Source of the DNA: Pseudomonadota bacterium
GTDB taxonomy: Bacteria > Pseudomonadota > Gammaproteobacteria > Steroidobacterales > Steroidobacteraceae
DNA: 64,000 nucleotides
Reading direction: 5' to 3'
Assembly: GCA_003242685.1 (NCBI GenBank)
Contig: QGVD01000002.1
Location: 1-64,000, forward strand
A program made the translations under genes and the position numbers. Below are positions 1-8,807 of this stretch, piece after piece. Every line of letters begins with the position of its first letter. Position 1 is the stretch's first letter. Under the pieces are notes generated by a model, which saw only the letters and a program-made list of their open reading frames with translations, ran no database searches and was not told the origin of the DNA.

Positions 1-28
1 CTTGAGGATCGCGCGCGCGATCCTCAAG
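1..28. repeat. Perfect 28-bp palindrome at the window edge
   Basis: The first 28 bases are their own reverse complement, with half-site cttgaggatcgcgc. It lies inside the ABC-ATPase reading frame, just before the Walker B region. The right half encodes the usual IARAIL segment. The left half is the very edge of the window, so it could be real sequence or a fold-back at a contig end. Confidence 0.6.
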
Positions 29-334
29 AACCCGCCGATCCTGCTCCTCGACGAGGCGACGAGCGCCCTCGACGCCGAGAGCGAGCTGCTCGTCCAGCGT
101 GCGCTCGAATCGCTGATGCAGGACCGTACGACGCTCATCATCGCCCATCGTCTCGCGACCGTTCTCAAGGCCGACCGCATCGTCGTGATGAATCACGGGC
201 GCATCGTCGCGACGGGCACGCACGAGGAGCTGCTGCGGCGGGACCCGCTCTATGCGCGCCTCGCCGCTCTGCAGTTCAGCGATCCATCGGTCGTCGAGTC
301 GGGTCCGGAGCCGCCTCTCTACGCACGCCACTGA
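2..334 (+). CDS. ABC transporter ATP-binding protein, C-terminal fragment (5' truncated)
   Basis: This is the last ~110 residues of an ABC exporter nucleotide-binding domain; the rest lies outside the window. Visible parts are the helix after the signature motif (IARAIL), Walker B with catalytic Glu (LLLDEATSALD), the H-loop (IIAHRLATV) and the closing MNHGRIVATGTHEELL segment. This arrangement is typical of MsbA/lipid or peptide exporters with fused membrane and ATPase domains, but the membrane part is not visible, so the substrate cannot be named. The TTG at position 2 is an artefact of truncation, not a start. The 3' end overlaps the convergent homospermidine synthase gene by 16 bp. Confidence 0.9.
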   Translation: MRIARAILKNPPILLLDEATSALDAESELLVQRALESLMQDRTTLIIAHRLATVLKADRIVVMNHGRIVATGTHEELLRRDPLYARLAALQFSDPSVVESGPEPPLYARH

Positions 335-1761
335 CGGCTGCGCACGTTCTTGAGCAGCCAGGGCTGGCTCGGATCGAGGTCCTCGGGGAACAGCTCGCCG
401 CGTCCCTGGAGCGGCGTCCAGCTGGTGAAGGCGCCCACCATCCTGCCGAGATAGGGCTCCGCGATCGCGAGACATTCCTCGAAGTCCATCTCGTCGGGCT
501 CGACGATGCCGCGACGCGGGTTGCGGATCGCCCAGACGACCGCGGCCAGCGCGCCGGCGACCACCTGAACGCTGGTCGCGTTCGCGAAAGGCACGTGGCG
601 CCGTGCCTCCTCGATCGAGAGCTGCGACCCGTACCAGTACGCGTTCTTCCTGTGTCCCGCGAGCAGCACGCCGAGCTCGTCGATGCCGGCGACGATGTCC
701 GTCGACAGCCGCCGCTGCACCTTCTGCAGCTCCCAGCCCGCACCCTCGAGCTCGTACGCGGAGAGCATCGCGTCGTCGCACGGGTGATAGACGAACATGC
801 AGGTCGGGCGGTAGGCGAAACGTCCGCCGTCGCGCAGCGACAGGTAATCCGCGATCGAGAAGGCCTCGTCGTGCGACATGAGAAGCCCCTGGAAACCCTC
901 GAGGGAAGGCACCCAGCTTCTCGCGTACGTCGCGCCGCCCGGGCGAGGCAGGAGGATCGTGCCGGAGCCGCGCTGATGCCAGCGCGCGCCGCGCGGCAGG
1001 CGCGTCTCCGCCGTGCCGAGCGACAGCTCGGACGGCTGCATGAGCTCGGCGACGAAGCCTTCGATCGACCACGTGTTCACGAACTCACCGGGACGCTTCG
1101 GGCGGTCGCTCACCTGGGAATCGCGCTCGGAGATCTGTATGAGCTGCACGCCGAGATCGCGCGCGAGCTTCGCCCACTCCTCGCGTGTCGTGGGGCGCGT
1201 GTTCCTGCCGCGGATCGCGCGGTCGAGGTCGAGGAGCGCCCGCTTGACGAAGTGCGAGACGAGACCGGGATTGGCGCCGTGATCGACCACCGCCGTCGGC
1301 GCGTTCGGCCCCAGCCGGCGGGCGAGCTCGAGCGCGCGCTTGCGCGTCAGGAAGTTCGTACGCTCGCGCACATCGAGCATCGGGTTGTCGAAGACGCCGG
1401 GCCACGGCTCGATCGACGTGTCGACGTAGAGCGCATCGAGCGCGTTCGCGAGCTCGATGAGATCGAGGCTCGACACGTCGACCGAGAGATTGAGCACCAG
1501 ATCGCCCGCGCGCACGTACCGCGAGAGCAGGCGGCGATAGTTCCCCGGCTTGAGGTAACAGTGCACGAAGCGTGCACCCTCGTTCTCCGCGACGCCGCGG
1601 CCGAACTCGTCCGCGGAGAGCACGACGAGCCCGTCGTCGCGCAACGCCACGTGCCTGCGCAGGAGCGGCAGGATCGCCTGTCCGATGCTGCCGCAGCCGA
1701 TCATGATCACGCGGCCTGCGAACTCGACGGGACCGGCGTCCACGTCGTTACGGGGCTTCAT
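319..1761 (-). CDS. hss: Homospermidine synthase
   Basis: Predicted to make sym-homospermidine from putrescine, or putrescine plus spermidine, in an NAD-dependent aminobutyl transfer. The 480-residue length suits bacterial Hss. A Rossmann dinucleotide site GCGSIGQ is at residues 22-28 and the family segments VVDHGANPGLVSHFVK and PWPGVFDN are present. It belongs to the saccharopine-dehydrogenase-like fold. The ATG overlaps the TGA of the upstream helical-repeat gene by one base (TGATG), so the two are probably translationally coupled. The 3' end overlaps the convergent ABC gene. The family assignment is firm; product specificity is inferred. Confidence 0.88.
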   Translation of the reverse strand: MKPRNDVDAGPVEFAGRVIMIGCGSIGQAILPLLRRHVALRDDGLVVLSADEFGRGVAENEGARFVHCYLKPGNYRRLLSRYVRAGDLVLNLSVDVSSLDLIELANALDALYVDTSIEPWPGVFDNPMLDVRERTNFLTRKRALELARRLGPNAPTAVVDHGANPGLVSHFVKRALLDLDRAIRGRNTRPTTREEWAKLARDLGVQLIQISERDSQVSDRPKRPGEFVNTWSIEGFVAELMQPSELSLGTAETRLPRGARWHQRGSGTILLPRPGGATYARSWVPSLEGFQGLLMSHDEAFSIADYLSLRDGGRFAYRPTCMFVYHPCDDAMLSAYELEGAGWELQKVQRRLSTDIVAGIDELGVLLAGHRKNAYWYGSQLSIEEARRHVPFANATSVQVVAGALAAVVWAIRNPRRGIVEPDEMDFEECLAIAEPYLGRMVGAFTSWTPLQGRGELFPEDLDPSQPWLLKNVRSRQWRA

Positions 1762-3296
1762 CAGGCACCGGCCCCGCGAAGGAGCGATTCGGCCAGAGCG
1801 GCGTACGCCTCGGCACGCTCCCCTGCCGTGCGTCCCGACCGCGCCGCGTTCAGCGCTTCCTCGCAGAGCGTCCGCGCCGCGTCGAGCTCACCCGATCGCG
1901 TGCGTGCAAGACACAGCGCGCCGAGCGCGGAGGCTCTCTGCTGCACGCTCTCCACTTCGGGCATCACCCGTGCGATTCCGTCGATGGTCCGGTGAACGTC
2001 CGCATCCTCGCGTGCGATCTGGATGTCGAGCAGGGTCAGCAGTGCGCTCATTCTGAGATTCACCTCGTCCAGGCTCATCGCGTTGCGCAGCGCACCGGAA
2101 GTGTCCCCGGACTGCGCCTGAATCGTGATGATGTCCCGAACGAGCAGCGAGCGCGAGGTCGCGTTCGGGTCGAGGCCCGCGATCGCGAGAGCGCCGGATG
2201 CGTCGCCCGCGCGCGCCTGCTGGCGCGCGACGGCACCGAGCAGCGCGTAACGACGCCGATCGTCCCGCACACGTCCTGCGCCTGCGTACGCTTCCTGCAG
2301 CGTTCTCTGCGCCTGCAGCTGCTCTCCGGCATCGATCTGCAGGCGGGCGATCTCGACGAGCGTCGTCAGCCTGCGCTCGTTCGACGCGCGCGATTCGCGC
2401 GCGAGCGAAAGTGCGCGCTCGAACGCTCTGCGCCCGCCCTCCCGATCACCGCGCCGCGCACGCGCCGCCGCGACGGCGGCGAGCGCCTCCACGTGAAGCA
2501 ACGGATCCTCGACGAGATCCGCGGATTCGAGCGCACCCGCGATATCGCCCGTTTCGGCGCGGGCCGCGGCGACGCGCACGTACGCGCGTGCGCGCAGCAG
2601 CGGATCGCGGATCCGCGCGGCGAGCGAGTGCGCGTCGACGATGTCCCCTTCGCGTGCCTCCGCGGCGGCCACGTCGCCGAGCGCGAGCTGGTGCGCTCGC
2701 GCATCCTCGATGCGCCGCGCGACGGAGAGTGCCTTCTCCAGCGCACCGAGGCGCGCCTGATGAGATGCGATCTGGCGCAGCGTGGTGCCGCGTCTTTCCC
2801 GGTCTCGGATCCGTTGCGCGGCTTCGAGCGCGCCGGAGAAGTCGAGCCGGTCGCGCTGCATCAGCGCGATGGAAGCCAGCGCACCGTCGCGCAGCGACGG
2901 GTCACCGATCTGCTCGGCGGCTGCGAGCGCGTCGTCCACGTCTCCGATGCGCATGTGCGCGAGCGCGACGTCGTGCCGGATCCATGGCCGCAGCGGCATC
3001 GGCTCGATTGCCGCGATGATGGAAGACGCCTCCCGCAGCGTGCCGCGCGCCGCCTCGAGATCGCCCGTGTCCGCCTGTATCTCCGCGATGGTGACCAGCA
3101 CCCGCGCACGGCGATGCGCATCTTCCACGTCGGCGCTCGCGACGAGCGCGCGCTCGAGCGCGACGTGGCGCCAGTGATCGATCTGCACGGTATCGGGTGC
3201 AGGAGCCGATGTCCCGTCCTGCGCCCTCGCGAGAGCGATGCCCGCAGCGACCAGACACGGAGCGATGAATGAGGAGCGTCGATTCACGGTACGCAC
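1761..3296 (-). CDS. Exported TPR/helical-repeat protein
   Basis: A 511-residue protein with a GTG start, a short signal-like segment (FIAPCLVAAGIALARAQ) and then about twelve degenerate helical repeats of ~35-40 residues. Recurrent patterns such as ARxGDxxGAL and RAxAxxxVAxARAxxGD resemble tetratricopeptide or Sel1-like scaffolds. No catalytic motif is visible. It is probably a periplasmic protein-protein interaction scaffold. It is the upstream partner of hss with a one-base stop/start overlap. No close functional name can be given. Confidence 0.7.
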   Translation of the reverse strand: MRTVNRRSSFIAPCLVAAGIALARAQDGTSAPAPDTVQIDHWRHVALERALVASADVEDAHRRARVLVTIAEIQADTGDLEAARGTLREASSIIAAIEPMPLRPWIRHDVALAHMRIGDVDDALAAAEQIGDPSLRDGALASIALMQRDRLDFSGALEAAQRIRDRERRGTTLRQIASHQARLGALEKALSVARRIEDARAHQLALGDVAAAEAREGDIVDAHSLAARIRDPLLRARAYVRVAAARAETGDIAGALESADLVEDPLLHVEALAAVAAARARRGDREGGRRAFERALSLARESRASNERRLTTLVEIARLQIDAGEQLQAQRTLQEAYAGAGRVRDDRRRYALLGAVARQQARAGDASGALAIAGLDPNATSRSLLVRDIITIQAQSGDTSGALRNAMSLDEVNLRMSALLTLLDIQIAREDADVHRTIDGIARVMPEVESVQQRASALGALCLARTRSGELDAARTLCEEALNAARSGRTAGERAEAYAALAESLLRGAGA

Positions 3297-3481
3297 CCGC
3301 GTGACCCGAAGAGTGCCGCCCTCGCGGGTGCAGCGTCGCGCCGCGCACAGGCGGCGTCAACTGCGGACCGCTCCGGCCCGATGCGATACGGGACGCGCCG
3401 GCTTTGCCTGCCGCACTGAGGGATGCGATCCTTCGCCGCTTTGCGTACGGGCGACACGTCCGGAAACCTGCGTTCTGACAA

Positions 3482-4378
3482 ATGGATGCACTGCTGCTCC
3501 TCTTCGCCTGCTTCGGGCTCGGCATGGTGGTCGCGCGCGTCGCGCGGCCCCCGGAAGGCTTCGTGCGAAGCCTCAACTGGTGGGTGCTCTACATCGCGCT
3601 GCCGGCGATCGTCCTCGAGCTCATTCCGCGCGTGCGTTTCGACCCGCAGCTCTGGTTCCTGCCCGTCGCCATGTGGTTCGTGTTCGCCGGCGCGTGGGTC
3701 GTCGCGGAGATGGCCGGTCGGTGGCTCGGCTGGTCACGGGAGCGCATCGGCGCCGTGATACTCGCGGCCGGACTCGGAAACACGGCTTTCGCCGGCTATC
3801 CGCTCATCGAGATGCTGCGCGGCAAGGATGGCCTGGCGCTCGCGGTAGTCGCCGATCAGCTCGGTGGTGCGATCGCGCTCGCGACGGGCGGCGTTCTGGT
3901 GGCGTCGCTCTACTCGGGCGGCAGGCCGCAGCCTCGGGAAATCCTTCGCAGGCTGTTCCTGTTTCCTGCGTTCATCGCCCTGATCTTCGGAGTCGCTGCG
4001 GGGCTGATGGGCGGCTGGCCGTCGGCTCTCGAGAAGGTCTTCGCGCGCATCGGCGCCACGCTGACGCCGCTCGCGCTGTTCTCCATAGGCATGCAGCTCC
4101 GCCTGCGCCTCGCGCGCGCGCAGCTCGGAGCGGTCGCCGTCAGTCTCGGCTGGAAGATGGCGCTGGCGCCCGCTCTGGTGTTCCTCGCCGGCGCTGCGAT
4201 CGGCATGGACGGCCCGATCCTCGCGGTCGCCGTGCTGCAGGCCGCGATGGCTCCGATGGTGACGACCGCCATCCTCGCCGATCAGTACGGGCTCGACACC
4301 GAGGTGGCGAACATGTCGCTCGGCATCGGCATCGTGCTGTCGCTGATCCTCGTGCCGCTCATCAATCCGCTTCTCTAG
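3482..4378 (+). CDS. AEC-family (auxin efflux carrier type) transporter
   Basis: A 298-residue, very hydrophobic protein with about ten membrane segments in the two-fold 5+5 arrangement of AEC/bile-acid-type carriers. Family landmarks are the AAGLGNTAFAGYPL segment in the first half and LQAAMAPMVTTAILADQYG in the second, which form the unwound crossing helices around the substrate site. It likely exports or imports small organic anions at the inner membrane; the substrate is unknown. It is divergent from the helical-repeat gene across a 185-bp spacer and convergent with the Gre-factor gene. Confidence 0.85.
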   Translation: MDALLLLFACFGLGMVVARVARPPEGFVRSLNWWVLYIALPAIVLELIPRVRFDPQLWFLPVAMWFVFAGAWVVAEMAGRWLGWSRERIGAVILAAGLGNTAFAGYPLIEMLRGKDGLALAVVADQLGGAIALATGGVLVASLYSGGRPQPREILRRLFLFPAFIALIFGVAAGLMGGWPSALEKVFARIGATLTPLALFSIGMQLRLRLARAQLGAVAVSLGWKMALAPALVFLAGAAIGMDGPILAVAVLQAAMAPMVTTAILADQYGLDTEVANMSLGIGIVLSLILVPLINPLL

Positions 4379-4431
4379 AACGCAAGAACGCAGCCGGACC
4401 GGGCCGCGAGGCGGCGAGGTGTTCGGTGGAA

Positions 4432-4902
4432 TCAGCCGGACAGCCGCACGATCTCGGCCTGCTGTCCCTGGAACTCGACGACGTCGCCGACCGACTTGCC
4501 GAGCATCGAGCCGGCGAGCGGCGAGACCCAGCTCAGCAGGCCCTTCGCGGGGTCTGCCTCGTCCTCACCCACCAGGCGGAAGGATCGCTCCGAACCGTCG
4601 GGCAGTCTCAGTGTGACGTTCACTCCGAAGCGCACGGTGCCGGGCGCCTCCGGAGGCTCGATCACACGCGCCGTGGCCCGCCGCTGAGTCCAGTAGCGCA
4701 GGTCGCGCGCGATCCGCGCGAGCGCAGCCTCGTCCTCGGCGGCGCGCGCAGCCTGCCGCGCCGACTCGAGCTCTCTGATCGTTTCCTCGATCTGCCGCAG
4801 TCCCTGCGGTGTGACGAAGTTCGGATGCGGACTGATCGGACGTTCCGGCAGCGATTCCGATGCCGCATCCTGATCCGATTCGCGAACGAATGCTCTGCTC
4901 AT
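4432..4902 (-). CDS. GreA/GreB-family transcription elongation factor
   Basis: A 156-residue protein with a charged helical region (about residues 30-75, IEETIRELESARQAARAAEDE) followed by the GreA/GreB C-terminal FKBP-like domain (about 85-155; VTLRLPDGSERSFRLVG, SPLAGSMLGKSVGDVVE). Such factors bind the RNA polymerase secondary channel and rescue backtracked complexes or act as anti-Gre-like regulators. The start at 4902 follows a good GGAGGT site 8 bases upstream; a 35-codon upstream extension in the frame has no support. It lies 216 bp downstream of the AroQ-PheC gene on the same strand. The coiled coil looks short for classical GreA, so it may be a regulator of nucleoside diphosphate kinase (Rnk) type. 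Confidence 0.75.
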   Translation of the reverse strand: MSRAFVRESDQDAASESLPERPISPHPNFVTPQGLRQIEETIRELESARQAARAAEDEAALARIARDLRYWTQRRATARVIEPPEAPGTVRFGVNVTLRLPDGSERSFRLVGEDEADPAKGLLSWVSPLAGSMLGKSVGDVVEFQGQQAEIVRLSG

Positions 4903-5118
4903 TACGAGCGACCTCCATGGAAATCGAAGGCAGAGGCCACCTCTTTCGAGGGCGCCGTCGCTGTCGGGCAGTCGCTCCCTGACGGTCCGCAGCGACCGAC
5001 GCGTCATGTATACGCGAACTCTCGACTCAAGTACCCATCGCGGCCGTCGTCGCGCGCCGCGCTCGAGGCAGCGTTTCCGCTCGCGTGCGCGGGGCCGGCA
5101 AAGGTGCGTGGTGCGGCC

Positions 5119-6462
5119 TCAGTGTACCGCGTGCGCTTCCAGATATCGCCGCTGGAGCTGCGCAGGCTCCCCTGCTGCGATCGCCGATGCGAGCCAGCGG
5201 TTCACGGCCCGGACGAGCTCCTCGTCGCGCGGCATCAGTATCGCTTTCTCCGCGCGCGTGAAGGTGCCGGAAACGGCGCGGCAGAGATCCCGGTGCAGGC
5301 GCGTCTGCAGCTCCACCTCCACGTCGTCCGTGATCATCACGTCCGCTCGCCCTGCGCGGATCTCCTCGAAGATCGTGCGGTTGTCGGGATGCACGCGAAC
5401 GTCGGCGCGGCGGATCCGCTCGCGCACGAACTGCTCGTTGGTGCCGCCGGGATTCACGACCACGCGCACGCCCGGCCGGTCGATCGCCTCGAGGCGCGAC
5501 AGGCGGGACGCATCTCTGCAGCGTGCGATCGCCGTCTTGCCGCCGGAAGCGTAAGGCACGGAGAACGCCGCGGCCGCCTGGCGCGCCGGCGTCACGGAGA
5601 CACCGCCCATGGCCACGTCGAAGCGGTCCGCCTGCAGATCGTCGAGGAGCGTCGCCCAGGTGGTGCGCACGAAGACGGCGCGTACACCGAGCGCACGCGC
5701 GAGTGATTCGGCGAGATCGATGTCCGCACCGCTCAAGCGATTCTGCGACTCGAGCGTGAAGGGCGCGTAGTCGCCCGTCGTGCCGACGCGCAGCACGCCG
5801 GAGGCCTCGATCCGTTGCAATGCCGGCACGGGTACGCGGCGGACACGTGTCAGTGCGCCGACCACGTCGCTGCGCGACTGCGGCGACCACGGCTCGTCCG
5901 CCAGAATCCGTTCCGCGAGGGCGGCAATCGAAGGTGTGAAGTCGGGTCGCGTGAGCCCACCAGCCGCAAGATGCAGTGCCTTCACGAGCTCGACCGTGAG
6001 CGCATCGAGCTGCGGCCGAAGCTGCGCGCGCAGATCTTCCGGCGTCTCGGGACCATCGAATCCCTTCTCCCGCCAGCGCCGGTGAAGCGATGTCTGGGCC
6101 TCGCGCGCGAGACGGATCTGCAGCTCGAAGAGCTCACGCACGCTCTCTTCTTCGAGGCCGAGAGGCGCCGCGAGAGCGACGGCGCGCTCGATGACCTGTC
6201 GCTCCCGCGGCGGGTCCGCGATCGGCAACCGTTCGCGCCACTTCCAGGCCGCGACGGAAGGCATGAGCGCAAGGCGCGCGTGGATCAGCTCGAGCAGTCG
6301 CGCCGCGGCTTCCTCGTCCTCGGTGAAACGCGCCTCGCCGTGCGCGAGCGGAACGAGCGCGAACGCGAGCAGCCACGCGGCGAGCAGCGAGCGCAGCGCG
6401 GGGCCGGCAGCCAGGTGTCGTGTACGGGTCCGCGGGACGCCGACGTTCTGCATCGTCTCCAT
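5119..6462 (-). CDS. aroQ/pheC: Secreted chorismate mutase (*AroQ)-cyclohexadienyl dehydratase (PheC) fusion
   Basis: A 447-residue bifunctional protein predicted to convert chorismate to prephenate and then to phenylpyruvate (or arogenate to phenylalanine) in the periplasm. Residues 1-43 form a signal peptide (LRSLLAAWLLAFALVPLAHG). Residues ~46-180 match the helical secreted gamma-type chorismate mutase (VAAWKWRERLPI, PPRERQVIERA, ELQIRLAREAQ). Residues ~215-445 are a PheC/SBP_bac_3 domain with LRVGTTGDYAPFTL, FDVAMGGVSVT, VNPGGTNEQF and ADVMITDD. The start is placed at ATG 6462 to give a normal signal peptide; ATG 6453 or GTG 6537 are alternatives. It follows the GMC gene on the same strand. 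Both domain calls are strong; order of catalysis and channelling are inference. Confidence 0.88.
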   Translation of the reverse strand: METMQNVGVPRTRTRHLAAGPALRSLLAAWLLAFALVPLAHGEARFTEDEEAAARLLELIHARLALMPSVAAWKWRERLPIADPPRERQVIERAVALAAPLGLEEESVRELFELQIRLAREAQTSLHRRWREKGFDGPETPEDLRAQLRPQLDALTVELVKALHLAAGGLTRPDFTPSIAALAERILADEPWSPQSRSDVVGALTRVRRVPVPALQRIEASGVLRVGTTGDYAPFTLESQNRLSGADIDLAESLARALGVRAVFVRTTWATLLDDLQADRFDVAMGGVSVTPARQAAAAFSVPYASGGKTAIARCRDASRLSRLEAIDRPGVRVVVNPGGTNEQFVRERIRRADVRVHPDNRTIFEEIRAGRADVMITDDVEVELQTRLHRDLCRAVSGTFTRAEKAILMPRDEELVRAVNRWLASAIAAGEPAQLQRRYLEAHAVH

Positions 6463-6540
6463 GAAGGGATTGTAGAGCCGGAATCCCGCGCGTCGGGCGG
6501 GTCGCGCTGACGGGCACGCAGGCAACGCGCCGTGCACGCG

Positions 6541-8136
6541 CTAGATGCTCCGCGCGCTCATCTGACGCTCGATGTAATCGGCCTGCCGCAGCGCGAGCGC
6601 CACGATCGTGAGGGTGGGATTCGCCGAGCCCGGCGTGCTGAAGGCGCTGCCGTCGGAGATGAACAGATTGGGGACGTCGTGCGTCTGTCCCCAGCCGTTG
6701 CACACGCCGTCGCACGGATCGGCGCTCATGCGGGCCGTGCACATGTTGTGAGTCGCGGGTGTCGCGCGGCTGCACACCACGCGCCGGGCGCCGACTGCCT
6801 CGAATATCCTCGTCGCCTGGGTCTGTGCGTGAGTGCGCATCGCAGTGTCGTTCTCGTGGTCGTCCACATGGATGTGCGCCACGGGCAACCCGTACTGGTC
6901 GCGGACCGTCGGATCGAGCGTGATGCGGTTGTCCGGCCGCGGCAGATCCTCGCCGCAGATGAACATGCCGGACATGTTGCGATAGTCCTCCATGACCGCC
7001 GCGAGCTCGCGGCCCCACATGTAGGGCAGCCCCGCGAGCGGCAGGCTCGGCAGGTCCAGCATCGCGAGCTCGAGGTGATAGCCGCCCACGAAGCCCCGCT
7101 TGGGATCGTTCTTCGTCTCGTCCTCGACGACGCCCGCGAGGACCGCCCCGCGCCACGCGTGCACGGGCTTGTCGAAGCAGCCCCAGACGAAGCCGCCCAC
7201 GTGGTGGCAGTAGTTGCGGCCGACCTGATCCGAGGAATTGGCCAGGCCGCGCGGAAACTTTCCCGACTCCGACAGCAGCAGGAGACGCGCAGTCTCCACG
7301 GCGTTGCAGGCCACGCAGACGAGGCGCGCCCGCTGCCGCTGTTCGCGACCGGACGGATCACGATACACGACGCCCGTGACGCGCCCGTCGGGCCCGTGCT
7401 CGATGCGCGTGACCATGCACTCGGCGCGCAGGTCGAGGTTGCCGGTTGCCTCCGCGCGCGGGATCTCCGTGTAGAGCGTGCTCCACTTCGCGCCGATCTT
7501 GCAGCCCTGCACGCAGAAGCCCATCTGCAGGCACGGCGGGCGTCCGTCGGCGGGTTGCGAGTTGATGGCCATGTAGCCCGTATGCACGCGCTGGTACCCG
7601 AGCGCCTTCGCGCCCGCGTACATCACCTTGAACTTGTTCGATGCCGGGAGACCCGGAACACCGTGGCGGCGCGTGACGACGAGCCGCCGTTCCGCGAGAT
7701 CGTAGTACTTCTCCAGCTCCTCGTACGCGATCGGCCAGTCGATGAGCGACGTGCCCGGCAGATCGCCGTACTCGGTGCGCGCGCGCAGCTCCCAGGGCTG
7801 CTGCCGCGGGCAGGCGCCGGTCCAGTGCACGGTGGTTCCGCCCACCGTCTTGCACGTCCAGGACGGCAGGGTGGGAAAGTCCTCACGCACGGTCCACGTG
7901 CCGGACTGCGTGCGCGGGTCGAGCCAGGTCAGCATGGCGAAGGCCTCGCCCGGCACCTGCGAGAAGTCCTCGAGCGTCAGGCGCTTGCCCGCCTCGAACA
8001 GCACCACGCGGATGCCGCGGCGGGTGAGCTCGTGTGCGAGCGTTCCGCCGCCGGCACCCGAGCCGATGATGACGACCACGCCGTCGTCGTTCTGGGCGAA
8101 GCGGGTTCGCGGTGAAGCGGGTGCTGTCTCGGCCAT
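6541..8136 (-). CDS. GMC-family FAD-dependent oxidoreductase (gluconate 2-dehydrogenase-like large subunit)
   Basis: A 531-residue flavoprotein. The FAD-binding motif GSGAGGGTLAHEL is near residue 25, GGTTVHWTGACPR follows near residue 100, and the C-terminal NPTLTIVALALRQADYI segment is typical of the GMC family. A cysteine-containing FCVQGCKIGAK segment resembles those of membrane-bound gluconate/sorbitol dehydrogenase large subunits. It is paired with a Tat-signal subunit 3 protein immediately upstream (stop-TGA, one base, ATG), so it is probably carried to the periplasm as a complex by its partner. The ATG at 8136 is chosen from that spacing. It likely oxidises a sugar, polyol or alcohol and passes electrons to a cytochrome or quinone; no cytochrome subunit is adjacent. 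Confidence 0.88.
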   Translation of the reverse strand: MAETAPASPRTRFAQNDDGVVVIIGSGAGGGTLAHELTRRGIRVVLFEAGKRLTLEDFSQVPGEAFAMLTWLDPRTQSGTWTVREDFPTLPSWTCKTVGGTTVHWTGACPRQQPWELRARTEYGDLPGTSLIDWPIAYEELEKYYDLAERRLVVTRRHGVPGLPASNKFKVMYAGAKALGYQRVHTGYMAINSQPADGRPPCLQMGFCVQGCKIGAKWSTLYTEIPRAEATGNLDLRAECMVTRIEHGPDGRVTGVVYRDPSGREQRQRARLVCVACNAVETARLLLLSESGKFPRGLANSSDQVGRNYCHHVGGFVWGCFDKPVHAWRGAVLAGVVEDETKNDPKRGFVGGYHLELAMLDLPSLPLAGLPYMWGRELAAVMEDYRNMSGMFICGEDLPRPDNRITLDPTVRDQYGLPVAHIHVDDHENDTAMRTHAQTQATRIFEAVGARRVVCSRATPATHNMCTARMSADPCDGVCNGWGQTHDVPNLFISDGSAFSTPGSANPTLTIVALALRQADYIERQMSARSI

Positions 8137-8137
8137 G

Positions 8138-8686
8138 TCAGGCTCCCGGCACGGGGCCGCTGTCTTCTTCGGGGACCTCGGGCAGCCAGCGCAGATCGTT
8201 GAAGCCGCGGGTGAGATAGCCGCCCTTGGAGAAGGATTCACCTTCGTAGCCGAAGTACGCGTAGGCGAGCGGCGACGTGTAGAGCGTCTGCAGCGTGCTC
8301 ACGCGGACGGACTGGAAGAAAGGCGAGGATTCGATTCTCTTCAGCGCTTCGACGCGGGTCGGCTCGTCCGCGGAGGCGAAGCCGCGGCCGAGGGTCGCGA
8401 GCCCTTCTCTGATGAGCTTCGCGAAGGACTCGTCCCGGCTCGCCTGCTCGTCGATGGCACGCACGACGACGGCGTATGCGGCGTCCTCGAGCCCATCGTG
8501 TGGTGCGATCGTGCGGCAGACAGCGAGAAGGATGGCGCCTTCGGCACTGGTGAGCGTCGTGAGGTCGACCGCCCAGGCACGAGAGGGCGCAAACAGGGCG
8601 AGCGGGCTCCCCGCCGCCAGCAGGCCGGTCAGCACACCGCTCGTCCGGAGGAAATCTCGACGGCCGGCGGAACTTTCTCGTTGCAC
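8138..8686 (-). CDS. Gluconate 2-dehydrogenase subunit 3-family Tat protein
   Basis: A 182-residue protein with a twin-arginine signal (GRRDFLRTSG at residues 8-17, then a hydrophobic stretch ending SRAWA). The mature part fits the small subunit 3 family that partners GMC flavoproteins. It probably hitch-hikes the folded flavoprotein through the Tat pore and stabilises it. It has a GTG start with an AAGGAGG site 7 bases upstream. The stop is one base from the start of the GMC gene, so the two form an operon. Confidence 0.85.
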   Translation of the reverse strand: MQRESSAGRRDFLRTSGVLTGLLAAGSPLALFAPSRAWAVDLTTLTSAEGAILLAVCRTIAPHDGLEDAAYAVVVRAIDEQASRDESFAKLIREGLATLGRGFASADEPTRVEALKRIESSPFFQSVRVSTLQTLYTSPLAYAYFGYEGESFSKGGYLTRGFNDLRWLPEVPEEDSGPVPGA

Positions 8687-8807
8687 CTCGTCCCTCCTTG
8701 CCGCGCAGCGCGCGGCGGGCAGGATCCAGCCGAAGCGTGACGATTGAATACCACGATCGCGCGGACTGAGCTACTGTCGCGGCATCTCCCTCCGGGATCC
8801 ACCAACG

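Noticed and set aside
595..1995. Long plus-strand open frame (466 codons) opposite homospermidine synthase
   Set aside because: It is Arg/Ala/His-rich and crosses the hss-repeat gene junction. It has no RBS and no recognisable motif, while the minus frame has clear family motifs. It is a GC-driven shadow.
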